Counted from the first letter of the stretch, positions 1 to 9,222 are shown. The stretch: DNA of 64,000 nt from Chitinophagales bacterium (GCA_017303855.1 JAFLBL010000002.1:1-64000); one strand, 5' to 3'. Numbers and translations are program-made. Notes: a model not told the origin generated them from the sequence alone.

Positions 1-121
1 GAGAAAGAAATCGAATAATTATTAATTTTAAACAGCTGAAACAACCTTTATGAGGCCCAAAAAAGTGGTTAACTAAGACTGGTCAGTTTGCACCGGAAAA
101 GGGTGGTCAATATCACCGGAT
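1..121. mobile_element. End of an IS21-like insertion sequence (partial)
   Basis: Two near copies of a terminal-type repeat are seen: TGGTCAGTTTGCACCGGAAAA at 80-100 and TGGTCAATATCACCGGA at 104-120, with a weaker copy starting TGGTTAACT at 66. Arrays of TGGTCA...ACCGGA repeats are typical of the ends of IS21-family elements in Bacteroidota. The body of the element would lie left of the window. The repeats directly abut a truncated ParB-like reading frame, which fits an insertion into that gene. No transposase is visible here, so the family call rests only on the end repeats. Confidence 0.4.
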
Positions 122-260
122 TATCCACTCCATAGAATTTACCAGGATTAATGGATATCATAGTTTTGATGGCTGTTATTTCTTTTTTTTGAGGAACTGT
201 TCTAAAGTTATTCAAATCTAAACTCAGATCGTTTACATTTTTTTGTGTAGTAGTTGGCAT
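122..260 (-). pseudogene. N-terminal remnant of a ParB-like protein, cut by the IS end
   Basis: The first 45 or so residues (MPTTTQKNVNDLSLDLNNF..., then a stretch ending in ISINPGKFYG) resemble the start of ParB/Srx-type nuclease-like proteins of Bacteroidota mobile elements, which usually continue into a 'DSLIDDGY' region. Here the similarity stops where the IS21-like repeats begin, and the frame then reads only IS sequence to a stop near 69. The usual protein is several hundred residues long. It is best read as a dead fragment; the family match is from memory and short. Confidence 0.4.
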
Positions 261-698
261 TATTAATTCTTTTTAGGATAAGTATAATATACGAAATGCC
301 GTGGAACTAGTTAGTATTACTTTGGCATCGGCTGCTCTAAAATAATAAAAGGATATTAAATCGATAAAGAAATTTTAAAATTCTCATTCAAAGTGATGAT
401 TGTTTATTCTGTCGTTGAATGGAAATCTGAAGCTGACGTTCAATCAACGGTTTGAATGGATCAAATAGAGTAAGCTAGAGGGTTAGACCTGTACAATTTT
501 ATGCTGCCACCCCAGATCAAAGCAAGGAATTCCTGCCTTTACTGGGCACCTCATAACAACAAGGACTATGCTATCATTTAGGCAACCATAAAAAGAGTAG
601 CTTATCCATTTTCTGTGCCTTCTCCTTAGAGGGTAGTTATTATTTGACATTTTAAAGATGATTGATTTTTACATAATGGGGTTTTAAGGCTGTTTCAA

Positions 699-1060
699 GC
701 CACCGGCTGCCACGCAATTAGCGGGGGGAATTATGGAAGCTGCAAAGCAGCAGAATAATGACCTCAACGTGGCTTATTACTCGTGGGATGCTAATAAGCC
801 TGGACCTGTGCCAGAGTAATAAAAGACCGGATTTGTGCCAGTGCCGCTAATTGCCGCAGGTGGCAAAACCTGGAGGAACTGCTGTGGATGTGAAATAGAC
901 ACAGGAGCAGTGGAATGCAGATTTGCGAAGGGCGGGCAAAACCATGACAGATAGGGCAGCCAAGGGCTTCTAATGGGCTATCTGGCGTGTGTTTTTGTGG
1001 TCAGGGGCAAATACTGCATACCTTATTTCCTGATTGGATTTTCATCAATCAGGTAGATTT
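699..1060. ncRNA. Candidate structured non-coding RNA or structured DNA element
   Basis: No open frame of note is seen between 261 and 1163, but base pairing is dense. An outer stem pairs 699-724 with 844-864 (GCAATTAGCGG with CCGCTAATTGC, plus GCCACC with GGTGGC). Inside it are GCTGC-AAA-GCAGC (739-751) and a perfect 9-bp stem GGCTTATTA / TAATAAGCC (771-779 with 792-800). Further right lie ACTGCT / AGCAGT (about 876-917) and CCTGATTG / CAATCAGG (1029-1036 with 1046-1053). A strong terminator follows at 1076. This would fit a transcript of about 450 nt on the + strand, but the strand, promoter and family are unknown. Decayed DNA with chance pairing remains possible. Confidence 0.3.
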
Positions 1061-1075
1061 TAAACAAATGGAAAA

Positions 1076-1148
1076 AGGCCTGAGAGGGTGGGGATTTCAG
1101 ATTGGTATGTCCGTTTTCTAAATCCTACCTCTCTCAGGCCTGTTTTTT
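1076..1148. terminator. Bidirectional intrinsic terminator
   Basis: AGGCCTGAGAG at 1076-1086 pairs perfectly with CTCTCAGGCCT at 1131-1141. T7 follows on the + strand (1143-1149) and A5 precedes on the left, giving a U tract on the minus strand too. It can end the leftward radC-ssb transcript and any rightward transcript from the structured region before it. Confidence 0.7.
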
Positions 1149-1163
1149 TGGAATGAGTGAATT

Positions 1164-1517
1164 CTATTCTTCTTCCGAGAATCCCTTTTGACCGAGCATC
1201 AGCAACTCATGTACCTGAATTTCAGTTACATAGCGCTTAATTCCTTGGGAATCAGTGTAATTCCTGTTAATTAACCGGCCTTCAATAGCTACATCAGCCC
1301 CTTTGTGCAGATACTTTTCCGCAATCTCGGCTAATGCTCCCCAGGCAATGAGGTTATGCCATTGGGTTTCGGTCACTTTTTCACCGTTTTGGTTACGGTA
1401 ACTCTGGTTAGTGGCCAGCGAAAAGCGGGCTAATTTTTTGCCGCTTTCGATTTCACGATACTCAGGGGCGCACCCCAGGTTACCAATTAATTGAACCTTG
1501 TTTTTTAATGCGTACAT
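1164..1517 (-). CDS. ssb: Single-stranded DNA-binding protein (OB fold)
   Basis: 117 residues forming one OB-fold SSB domain: NKVQLIGNLG at the start, ARFSLATNQSY, TQWHNLIAWG and KGADVAIEGRL. It coats single-stranded DNA during replication, repair or conjugative entry. It is shorter than a chromosomal SSB, and the C terminus (QKGFSEEE) lacks the usual DDDIPF-type tip that recruits partners, so it is probably a mobile-element SSB. It lies 40 bp after radC on the same strand, and the terminator at 1076 follows. A second, different ssb lies at 35517. Confidence 0.92.
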   Translation of the reverse strand: MYALKNKVQLIGNLGCAPEYREIESGKKLARFSLATNQSYRNQNGEKVTETQWHNLIAWGALAEIAEKYLHKGADVAIEGRLINRNYTDSQGIKRYVTEIQVHELLMLGQKGFSEEE

Positions 1518-1557
1518 TTTTTAGGTTTTATTGTTATGAATATGAACTGTTTACATC

Positions 1558-2262
1558 CTATAAATCGCCTTCATCGGCGAATGAATAATACCCTTCATCA
1601 GACACGATGATATGGTCAAGGACAACGATATCGAGATAACTTGCCGCCAGTTTAATCTTGCTGGTAAGTAACATATCTGCCCTTGAAGGTTTTAGGTTTC
1701 CTGAGGGATGGTTATGGCTCAGGACCAGGGAGGTGGCTTCCTGCTCAACCGCCCGTTTGAGTATAATCCGGGGATCTGCAACGGTGCCCGTAATTCCCCC
1801 ACTGCTTACAATTTCAAAATGCTTGATTTTGTTAGCACGGTTCAGGAAAACAACGGCAAAGACCTCACAGCTATAATCCTTAAACATGGCTTTCAGGTAC
1901 TGCGCTAAGTCTGAACTGGACTTTATAACTATCCGTTCTAAAGGGGAAGCGATTTCACGTCTTCGACCTAGTTCAATAGCAGCCGCAATAAGACAGGCTT
2001 TTGCCAGACCTATTCCCTGAGCCTTTTGCAGGTCATTTAAGGACAGTTTGCCTAACTCGCTGAGGTTATTCGCAGCAAGGGAAAGAACCGCTTTAGCTTG
2101 CTCTAAAGCAGTAATATCCTTATCGCCTGTACTAATCAGGATGGACAGGAGCTCTGAATTTGATAGAACCGATAGGCCCAGGGATAGCATCTTATCCCTT
2201 GGCCGGTCATCTACTGACCATTGACTTATAGGCATAGTTGTAAGTTTTGAGTATTTCATCAA
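1558..2262 (-). CDS. radC: RadC family protein (HhH plus JAB/MPN domain)
   Basis: 234 residues with an N-terminal helix-hairpin-helix part (residues 20-105, AQGIGLAKA) and a C-terminal JAB/MPN metalloprotease-like domain. The metal motif SHNHPSG is at 182-188 with Asp196 after it. RadC is annotated as a DNA repair protein, but its biochemical role is unproven and it is common on mobile elements beside ssb and antirestriction genes. It sits between a 161-residue unknown gene (53 bp upstream) and ssb (40 bp downstream), probably in one operon. The shorter RadC at 26979 shares the ITGTVADPR and SHNHPSGNLKPSRAD blocks. Confidence 0.9.
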   Translation of the reverse strand: MMKYSKLTTMPISQWSVDDRPRDKMLSLGLSVLSNSELLSILISTGDKDITALEQAKAVLSLAANNLSELGKLSLNDLQKAQGIGLAKACLIAAAIELGRRREIASPLERIVIKSSSDLAQYLKAMFKDYSCEVFAVVFLNRANKIKHFEIVSSGGITGTVADPRIILKRAVEQEATSLVLSHNHPSGNLKPSRADMLLTSKIKLAASYLDIVVLDHIIVSDEGYYSFADEGDL

Positions 2263-2315
2263 TGTAATTTTGAGTTACGTATTTGCTGCTTGGGATTGAG
2301 CTTTGTCTGATGTGC

Positions 2316-2801
2316 TCAAACGAGGGTTGTAAAGCCATACAGGTTATTCTGTATGTCCATTAACTTACCACAAAGCTCTTGATGGAGAGTTTTCATCCAA
2401 TCGGTCATAAAGTATAGGTCGAACCGGTTGAGAACAACGTATATCCTGATTGTGGAAAGCCACAACTTGTCCTTTTCATTCTCACTAAGATTTAATACTA
2501 AAGACTTTCTGTATAGAAGTCCTAGTAGTTCACCCAGGACTTCCAGAATATTATGCCCGATTAAAGTTTTTGCGACTGTGTATTTTGCTCCACGTATACC
2601 CTCGTGTCTTTCAATAACCCGTAACCAGAGCCTGGTTCTTTCTTCAATTCGTTGGATTACCTCTAATCCATTGACTCTTGATTGTTGAACATGATCAAAA
2701 GCTTTCATAATATCCGACCAGGTATCCGGATGGTTTGCGATTGAAATCCCCCGGATATCCTTGAGAATTTCGAATATCAGTTTATATGACCCTTTCACCA
2801 T
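2316..2801 (-). CDS. Hypothetical protein, first gene of the radC-ssb operon
   Basis: 161 residues, not recognised. It is mostly helical in appearance, with no signal peptide and no membrane segment; the middle is rich in Leu and Arg (ERTRLWLRVIERHEG, VLGELLGLLYRK). It is probably co-transcribed with radC and ssb. An 8-bp inverted repeat (2803-2834) lies directly before the ATG and could be an operator. I cannot assign a function. Confidence 0.6.
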   Translation of the reverse strand: MVKGSYKLIFEILKDIRGISIANHPDTWSDIMKAFDHVQQSRVNGLEVIQRIEERTRLWLRVIERHEGIRGAKYTVAKTLIGHNILEVLGELLGLLYRKSLVLNLSENEKDKLWLSTIRIYVVLNRFDLYFMTDWMKTLHQELCGKLMDIQNNLYGFTTLV

Positions 2802-2802
2802 A

Positions 2803-2834
2803 GTATGATATTTAAGTGAGGGGGGCTATCATAC
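2803..2834. promoter_or_regulatory. Inverted repeat upstream of the 161-residue gene
   Basis: GTATGATA (2803-2810) pairs with TATCATAC (2827-2834), with 16 bp between them, immediately before the start codon of the leftward gene. A related GGTATGATT occurs at 2852. The position fits an operator, but no regulator can be named. Confidence 0.35.
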
Positions 2835-3785
2835 CTCTCGAATTGCTAAAGGGTATGATTCAAGGAGAGATCTTGAATAATAAAGAAAGATATTTACGGG
2901 GGGGGGGTATTATACTTCTAGCTTATTGAGAAGGGAGGGGTATTTATTAGAACATGTATTTGACGAAAGCTAGATCCCGGATTGATTCTAAAGATTAATA
3001 AAATAAGTTTTTATTTTTTTGAATTCCGAAGCGATAAATTAATAAATCTATATAGTTTATATTAGGTAAGAACTTAAATATTTCGTAAATTTATATAGAT
3101 TCAGGTTCGCTCCTTTATTGGCTTACGATGAATCCGTTTTATCGTGTTTCAACGATAAAAAGATCCACAAAACTTAAAATCTTCAGACATATTTAATCTT
3201 GGTTTTTTTACCATTTTTAGCCAGCGGAATATGTTACAAGCCGCTTAATAAAAATGAGGAAAAGTAGTCTCTGAATAGGTAGGATAAAAACAGTGATATT
3301 CAGATATTGGATTCGTTAAAAAACTAGCTCTGACTGCAGGTGTCAACTAGTACCTCCACAGACAAACAAAGGTTACAAAGGCGGATACCTCACGAAATTA
3401 TTAGTAACAGCTTCAAAGGTAACCTTTGATGATAAAACAAGCTGTTATGAGGGGACGTGGAACTACTGATTCCTGAGCTGGAAAGCTAACATACCAGACA
3501 GCTTCCAGGCTTTCTAAACATCTTTTTCTCAAATACTATACGAATTAGATTATTTCTCTTTCAAATAGCTCAGTGGAAAAAGCATGTGGAGGGGAAAACC
3601 TTCCTGTGTACATCTATAACTAGTTATAGCATAAGCATGAATAAGATCACGAAATTTTATGTCACCCCTTAATAAATCAATATTTGTAAACTTAAATGAC
3701 TACAAATATTGATTAAATGGTATCAAATATTAGGTTTAAACTTATATTCCTTCCTCTGTAGTAGGTATTTATTTTCAACATGTTA
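2835..3785. other. Long intergenic region with G10 tract and nested palindrome
   Basis: No convincing gene is seen in about 950 bp. Features present: a run of ten G at 2898-2907 followed by TATTATAC, echoing the GGGGGCTATCATAC at 2821; and a nested hairpin at 3388-3452. In the hairpin CCTCA pairs with TGAGG, TAACAGCTT (3405-3413) with AAGCTGTTA (3439-3447), and CAAAGGT / ACCTTTG (3414-3428) lies inside. The rest is AT-rich without clear signals. Confidence 0.4.
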
Positions 3786-4034
3786 TTATTGTTGTTCTTG
3801 CTCTAAAATTTTTTCAGCTATAATCTGAATAGCACCATTTATAGCACCTAGTTGTATATTATTCAAGGTATCTATTGAGAATTGAAATCTGTTAGGAATC
3901 CCTACTAAATTAGTATGTGAATGAGTTACAGTAATCTCCCAAAATCTATCTTTTTTATTAGTATCTGAAGATTTTTTGATTGAGTATTCAAATTTATAAA
4001 GAACACTACCGATGCTTACTTCTATGTATTTCAT
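3786..4034 (-). CDS. Small hypothetical protein
   Basis: 82 residues, not recognised. It begins MKYIEVSIGSVLYKFEYSIKK, looks like a beta-rich N-terminal half followed by a helix (NGAIQIIAEKILEQEQQ), and has no signal peptide or Cys. It stands alone between long AT-rich gaps, so it may be a real orphan or a lucky frame. The regular amphipathic pattern favours a real protein. Confidence 0.45.
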   Translation of the reverse strand: MKYIEVSIGSVLYKFEYSIKKSSDTNKKDRFWEITVTHSHTNLVGIPNRFQFSIDTLNNIQLGAINGAIQIIAEKILEQEQQ

Positions 4035-4287
4035 TGCCTAAATATTTGATAATAAATGCAAGATAACTTTAGATATTATGTGTATCAAGAGAAACAAAGA
4101 AATCTTAAAATATTTTTGAAAAACCTATTCATATTTATTTTTCAAGAACAATAGTTTTTTATCCGGTGGATTATTTTCCGATTTAAGTATGAGGTGATAT
4201 TATCCTGAAAACCAATAAAAGTGCACGGGAATCAATACTCGAAGAAGGCTTAGCGGCCCTAAAATATAAAATTGTATAAAATTATTT

Positions 4288-4318
4288 TTTTGGTGTGAAA
4301 TTAATTTCATTATATTCG
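4288..4318 (+). promoter_or_regulatory. Bacteroidota-type promoter for the lipoprotein genes
   Basis: TTTG at 4288-4291 and TATATTCG at 4311-4318 are 19 bp apart, close to the Bacteroidota housekeeping consensus (-33 TTTG, -7 TAnnTTTG). The start codon follows at 4339. The rest of 4035-4287 is AT-rich, with nothing else recognised. Confidence 0.5.
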
Positions 4319-4338
4319 TTAAAACAAAACTTTATTAT

Positions 4339-4797
4339 ATGAAAAGAGCAATCACACCCCTCTTAGCCGTCTTGCTATGCACTGTTTTAATTTATTCATG
4401 CGGACCAGACGAACCACCACCAACGTTAGACAGGCAAATTTTAGTAACAGGCCCTACCATTGGACCTTATTCCGTTGTACATTGTCCCAATCCTGGTAAT
4501 AACTGCGCCACGCCTATCCCGTGTTCACAAGGCAGACAAGCTTATTATGATGAATTTACAAGAATGGTTAATCATGACAGCTTGGATTATTATTTTACTT
4601 ATGGAAGCTGGACTGAATTGTTTCCGTCATTGCTTAAAAAGCAATCATTGCTTGATAGCTTAAGAGAAGAGCAATATTCTATCGCTTTCGATAGTACAGG
4701 CAATATTTTAATTAGGCGTCCTTTTTCGTCTGTTAATGATCTTGAAAGCTATGAGAATGCAACAAGGTTTGCAGTTGTTCTGGAACCCTGTAATTAG
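4339..4797 (+). CDS. Small lipoprotein, function unknown
   Basis: 152 residues. The signal sequence (MKRAITPLLAVLLCTVLIYSC) ends in a lipobox with Cys21, predicting a lipid anchor on the outer or inner membrane. The mature part has several Cys (HCPNPGNNC, IPCSQG, final PCN) and no family that I recognise. It is the first of three closely spaced AT-rich genes for exported proteins (4339-6373) behind a good promoter. Confidence 0.65.
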   Translation: MKRAITPLLAVLLCTVLIYSCGPDEPPPTLDRQILVTGPTIGPYSVVHCPNPGNNCATPIPCSQGRQAYYDEFTRMVNHDSLDYYFTYGSWTELFPSLLKKQSLLDSLREEQYSIAFDSTGNILIRRPFSSVNDLESYENATRFAVVLEPCN

Positions 4798-4815
4798 TTT
4801 ATAAAATTTGCAAAA

Positions 4816-5904
4816 TTGGACTGGAGACTTGTATTCCTGAGTATATTTATCGTATCTTCTGGATGCAATGTCTCCAGTTCTAATTGTGACAATATTACAT
4901 ATCAACCTATTCAGAGTGAATCTAAAATTGATTATGTTGATAGTATTAATACAGACTTCATAATTAAAATCTTTGAGAAGAAACCTCTCAATTCACTAAT
5001 TCCATATTGTTTATCTGCCGATTCGCAATCTGTTTTTCTAAATTATATCTCCAGAGATGGAAATTTAATAAGAGTAGATCTTTTTGACTCAACAAAGACA
5101 AAAATATTTCCTGTTCAATTTATTACTCGTCGCTTGGTAGACATGAGTATGTCAGGGGATACAATTTATCTACTCGATCAAGAAAGCAAACGATTCTATA
5201 TTCTAAACAAGTCCAATTCCAATATTTATTCTGTTACTAAAGATATCGATCTGACTCCTTCTCTATCAAGCCCCTCTTTATTTATTCACTTTTCTCTTTT
5301 AGCAAGTCAGTTTTATGTTAACAAGTCAATGCTTTATTTTATAATAGGTGATTTGAAAGATAAGAACTACTTGGGCAAATATTCAAGTGTAGCATACAAC
5401 ATTGAGAGTGGAATTTCAAAAATTACATACTCATATCCAGATTGTTTTCAAGATAAGGTTGTGTATGATGAAAACATACATTTTGCTCATATCACAGATA
5501 ATAAGATGATTTTCAGTTATAATTATTTAGACGTGATAAATTGTTTTGATTCGTCTAATCGGATTAAGTTTGAAGTTTTACCTGGCCATACAGAACCTGT
5601 CCGTGAATTTGAAAAAGATAAAGAGTTAAATGCTGCATATGTTAGGAAATACGTTGTAACTAGAGATAATAACCTTGGCGTCTTGGCTCATGATAGTACT
5701 AGTTTTTTTGTGTTTAGAAAAGCAAGTACAAAAAATGTTAATGAAATTGCAAAGTATTATTGTAATTATTTTACAAATAATGGCCTTTCCAGATTTGAAA
5801 CCGAAATAAAGCCTTTGATACTTAGGAATGTTATACATTATCGAAAGGGATTTATATCGCTCGCTATTGATATGAAATCAGCAAGTATTTATGAGTGCAA
5901 TTAA
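4816..5904 (+). CDS. Lipoprotein, probable beta-propeller (DUF4221-like)
   Basis: 362 residues from a TTG start. The start is chosen because it gives a good signal peptide and lipobox (WRLVFLSIFIVSSGC, Cys17); no in-frame ATG would keep it. Repeated strand-turn patterns (GDTIYLLDQESKRFYILN, GNLIRVDLFD) suggest a beta-propeller, as in the DUF4221 / BF3164-type lipoproteins of Bacteroidota. The family is a guess from pattern. It is 18 bp after the previous gene and overlaps or abuts the next. Confidence 0.6.
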   Translation: MDWRLVFLSIFIVSSGCNVSSSNCDNITYQPIQSESKIDYVDSINTDFIIKIFEKKPLNSLIPYCLSADSQSVFLNYISRDGNLIRVDLFDSTKTKIFPVQFITRRLVDMSMSGDTIYLLDQESKRFYILNKSNSNIYSVTKDIDLTPSLSSPSLFIHFSLLASQFYVNKSMLYFIIGDLKDKNYLGKYSSVAYNIESGISKITYSYPDCFQDKVVYDENIHFAHITDNKMIFSYNYLDVINCFDSSNRIKFEVLPGHTEPVREFEKDKELNAAYVRKYVVTRDNNLGVLAHDSTSFFVFRKASTKNVNEIAKYYCNYFTNNGLSRFETEIKPLILRNVIHYRKGFISLAIDMKSASIYECN

Positions 5905-5935
5905 TCCAAAATTTACTAAAGACCTGAATGCCATA

Positions 5936-6373
5936 ATGGGGAAATGTGGCTATATATATATTAGTTTTTATTTCACTGTATTCTTTATTTTAACCTTAAG
6001 TTTATCCTGTAAGGGTAAAAATTCCACCTTGGAGAATTCTGAAATAATTAATTCTGATATTTTAAAAAGTCATGTATCTAGTGATAAACTAGTAATTGTG
6101 ACTTGTATAAGATGTGGATGTTTTATCGATGCTCTGAATGGCTTACCTGAATCCGAGATGAATTATTTTTCACAGTATTCTATCTTAACAGATACAAATT
6201 GCAATAAGTTGAAAATGCCAGCTATTCATATCGACAAACTCACTATAGATTCAATTAGTACCGATATTTATAATATTACTTTAATTAAAAGGGAAAACGG
6301 TTTGTATAAATCAAGAATAATTCAGCTAAATGAAAGTTCGAAGATTGTAGATATTATGAAGGAATATTTTTAA
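5936..6373 (+). CDS. Putative lipoprotein with a Cys-rich motif
   Basis: About 145 residues from ATG 5936; a longer frame starts at 5891 and overlaps the previous gene by 14 bp. The later start gives a normal signal peptide (FYFTVFFILTLSLSC). The mature part has a tight Cys cluster (TCIRCGCF), which could be a redox or metal site. No family is recognised. It is the third of the exported trio. Confidence 0.55.
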   Translation: MGKCGYIYISFYFTVFFILTLSLSCKGKNSTLENSEIINSDILKSHVSSDKLVIVTCIRCGCFIDALNGLPESEMNYFSQYSILTDTNCNKLKMPAIHIDKLTIDSISTDIYNITLIKRENGLYKSRIIQLNESSKIVDIMKEYF

Positions 6374-6558
6374 GTCAGAAATTTCGACACAATTTATTAG
6401 ATAGTAGGAACATGGAAGTATGAAGTAATGCTTACTTTGTGAACAACTACAAAGCACGAAAGATACAGTTAATTGTATTAGTTAAGACTTAGTCTGACAG
6501 TTGAGATTAATTTAGAGTAACGACAAACTAAATTAATAACCCCCAAAAAAATTAGATT

Positions 6559-7600
6559 ATGAATTCTGAAACTTAGTTAATCAAATCCCGCGTTGGCCTG
6601 CTCAACCTGACTGAACAATTGAACAATGTAACCCGTGCCTGCAAATTAATGGGCACCAGACGCGACATTTTTTACCGCATTAAGCAGTTGTATGATACTG
6701 GGGGAGAAGAGGCTTTACGAGAAATCAGCCGGCGTAAACCAATCCCCAAGAACCGGGTAGATCCAGCTGTGGAAGAAGCGGTTGTGAAGATGGCCTTTGA
6801 TAATCCTGCGTATGGTCAATCGCGGGCCAGTAATGAACTTCGTTAAACAGGGTATTTTTATTTCTGCAGTTGGTGTTCGCTGTGTCTGGCAGCGGCACGA
6901 TCTGGAGGTATTTGACAAGCGTTTAAAAGCCCTGGAAACCCGTGTTACCCAGTATGGGCTGATTCTGACCGAAGCCCAGGTAATCGCCATGGAACGCAAA
7001 AGAGAAAAGCAGGAAGCGCATGGTGAAATAGAAACTGAACATCCTGGATACCTTGGTTCTCAGGATACTTGTTACGTCGGAACCATCAAAAGCGTTGGAC
7101 GGATATATCAGCAAACTTTTATCGATACCTACAGCCGTTTAGCTTTTGCAAAACTCTACACTAGCTAGCATGCTATCACATCGGCCGACATCCTTAATGA
7201 CAAAGTTTTGCCCTTCTTCGATCAAAATCAAATCCCTCTTTTACGAGTACTGACAGACAGAGGAACAGAGTTCAATGGAAGGTCCGAAAACCATAAGTAT
7301 GAGCTGTATCTGAAAATTAAAGGGGTAGATCATAGCAAAACAAAAGTCCGTCATCCACAAAGCAACGGCATCTGTGAACGCCTGTACAGGACCATGCAAG
7401 AGGAGTTTTATGCGATTACCTTCCGTAAAAAACTGTATCAGGAGCTGGAAACCCTCCAGGCCGACCTGGATCAATGGCTAGAGCACTACAACAACGAGCG
7501 GCCCCATAGCGGGCGGTATTGCTTTAATTAAACCCCAATGCAGACTTTTAATGAATCCATTACCTTAGCCAAACAAAAAACTGCTGAACCAAGTAAGTTC
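6559..7600 (+). pseudogene. Degenerate IS481-family transposase
   Basis: The reading frame starts at ATG 6559, hits TAG at 6574, continues in frame ([14 protein letters not shown] part), shifts frame near 6840, hits TAG at about 7165, and shifts again near 7515 before the PMQT tail. Pieces match the IS481 order: N-terminal HTH, then the DDE integrase core with Asp (SQDTCYVG), Asp (LTDRGTEFNG) and Glu (NGICERLYRT), then the NNERPH block. At least four lesions make it inactive. The exact IS ends were not found. Confidence 0.85.
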
Positions 7601-7770
7601 AGCAGCCTGATTTATTTAATCTGTATCCCTTTTGAAAATTGAAAAACTAATTCTCAACTGTCCGATTAAATACTAACTATTACATATAACCCGAGTCTAG
7701 GATAAGTACCTTGAGTATGATAAAAAATGTTTTTAAGTACTTCACTTTTAACACTTACTACACCCAAAGC

Positions 7771-9222
7771 TTAATCTGAGTGCACAGAGTGTAGCTCGTG
7801 TTCAATTTGAAAACCCTTTTTTTGAGCATATACTACTTTTCCAGTGTTTTTTCTCGGAATTTCGTAACCCATATTCCGTAGTCTTTCTGCAAAAAATCGT
7901 TTCGACGGAGCTATATTCCCCGATTCAGAAGTGTATTTCTTATACTCAGTATAGAGTTGATGGAGTCGTATTTCATTAGTATTACTCTTTTCATATTGAA
8001 AATCTTCTATAAATGTATAAACTGTATCAGAATTCAATTTATAGTCATTTAATGTGTTTTTTACAGCTTCAGAATGTGTAAATGTTTTATTTTTCAAAAG
8101 CCTATCTAATCCTTGTAAAACCCAATTAAAAATTCCAGGGAGTTCGGTTTTTATAATTTTTTGTGCTAATTCGGGGTCTCTTTCATTTTCAGGTATTGTA
8201 ACGTCGAATTTTATAATTATAAATCGCCTGAAAAACGCTTCATTCTGTTCGATGTCTCTTGGCAGGTCGTTGGCATTAAAAATGAATTTTGCGTAATCTT
8301 CTAGTATAAATGGGCTACCATAAGGTAGTCTGGCTTCAATAGCTTCTCCACTTACCAATTGTTTAAAGTATGAAGAATCCATATGAGAGGAAATTTCCGA
8401 GGCATAATTTAGAAGTTTTGAGCCCAGGGATGCCCGCTGATATCCTGATTCATTTGTAAGTGACTGGAGGCTATAGCTGCTTATATTTTCTGATCCAAGG
8501 AGTGCGCTAATTATATCAAAGAATACGCTTTTCCCATTTGCCCCTTTTCCATACAAAACCAGGCATTTTTCTAGTTTTAGTGTTTTAAGTCTTACAAAGA
8601 CATAAGCTATATATTCGGCCAGAATATTTTGCTGTTCAACATCAGGTAGCACTTTATTTAAGAAATTTACGAATAATTCACAGCTTGCATCATTATTAAG
8701 GGCAAATGGAAGTTGATATCGTAAAAAATCAGCTTGATCAAACGCTTTTGTAAAGTATCCCTTGGAATTAATAACGAAGGTCCCATTTTGTAAGTTTATC
8801 AGTACTTCATCAGAGGGTTTTACTACTTTCATAATGTAGGCCGATGAAATTAATTGTTTTAGTAAATCAGTTTTGAACATATGATATTTCGCATCATATT
8901 TATCTACTCCTAATAATTCAGCTGATTTGCCTAAGAATGCTTCAATTTCATTTTTTTCTAATGACTTCCAGTATGCTCCATTAAAAACATATATTGTACC
9001 ATTTTTTACACCAATTGACCAGTTAAGCTCTTTTGCTTTTGATAAAACTTCTTCAATTGTTTCAATTACAAAATGGTGTTTTTTCAAATTTCCATCATCT
9101 TCTAACTCAACTCGTTCAAAGAAATTTATTGGTTTTATTTGAACAAGAAATTGTTTAATTATTTCATCATGGTCGATGAAATTCATTTCTGTGGGCGCTT
9201 TAGGCGCGGATGCTGTTATCAT
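7771..9222 (-). CDS. D5/P4-type primase-helicase (SF3 helicase)
   Basis: 483 residues. The helicase core has Walker A GKGANGKS (225-232), a following acidic motif region, and the C-terminal DNA-binding part common to phage and plasmid P4-family proteins (FNANDLPRD, FFRRFIIIKFD). It is much shorter than full primase-helicases, so the primase half is probably absent. Such proteins start replication of satellites and small integrative elements. It overlaps the HTH gene upstream by 4 bp and belongs with the integrase at 10377. Confidence 0.85.
   Translation of the reverse strand: MITASAPKAPTEMNFIDHDEIIKQFLVQIKPINFFERVELEDDGNLKKHHFVIETIEEVLSKAKELNWSIGVKNGTIYVFNGAYWKSLEKNEIEAFLGKSAELLGVDKYDAKYHMFKTDLLKQLISSAYIMKVVKPSDEVLINLQNGTFVINSKGYFTKAFDQADFLRYQLPFALNNDASCELFVNFLNKVLPDVEQQNILAEYIAYVFVRLKTLKLEKCLVLYGKGANGKSVFFDIISALLGSENISSYSLQSLTNESGYQRASLGSKLLNYASEISSHMDSSYFKQLVSGEAIEARLPYGSPFILEDYAKFIFNANDLPRDIEQNEAFFRRFIIIKFDVTIPENERDPELAQKIIKTELPGIFNWVLQGLDRLLKNKTFTHSEAVKNTLNDYKLNSDTVYTFIEDFQYEKSNTNEIRLHQLYTEYKKYTSESGNIAPSKRFFAERLRNMGYEIPRKNTGKVVYAQKKGFQIEHELHSVHSD

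Noticed and set aside
6619-7531. Three separate small genes
   Set aside because: Together they are consecutive pieces of one IS481-type transposase, broken by stops and frameshifts.
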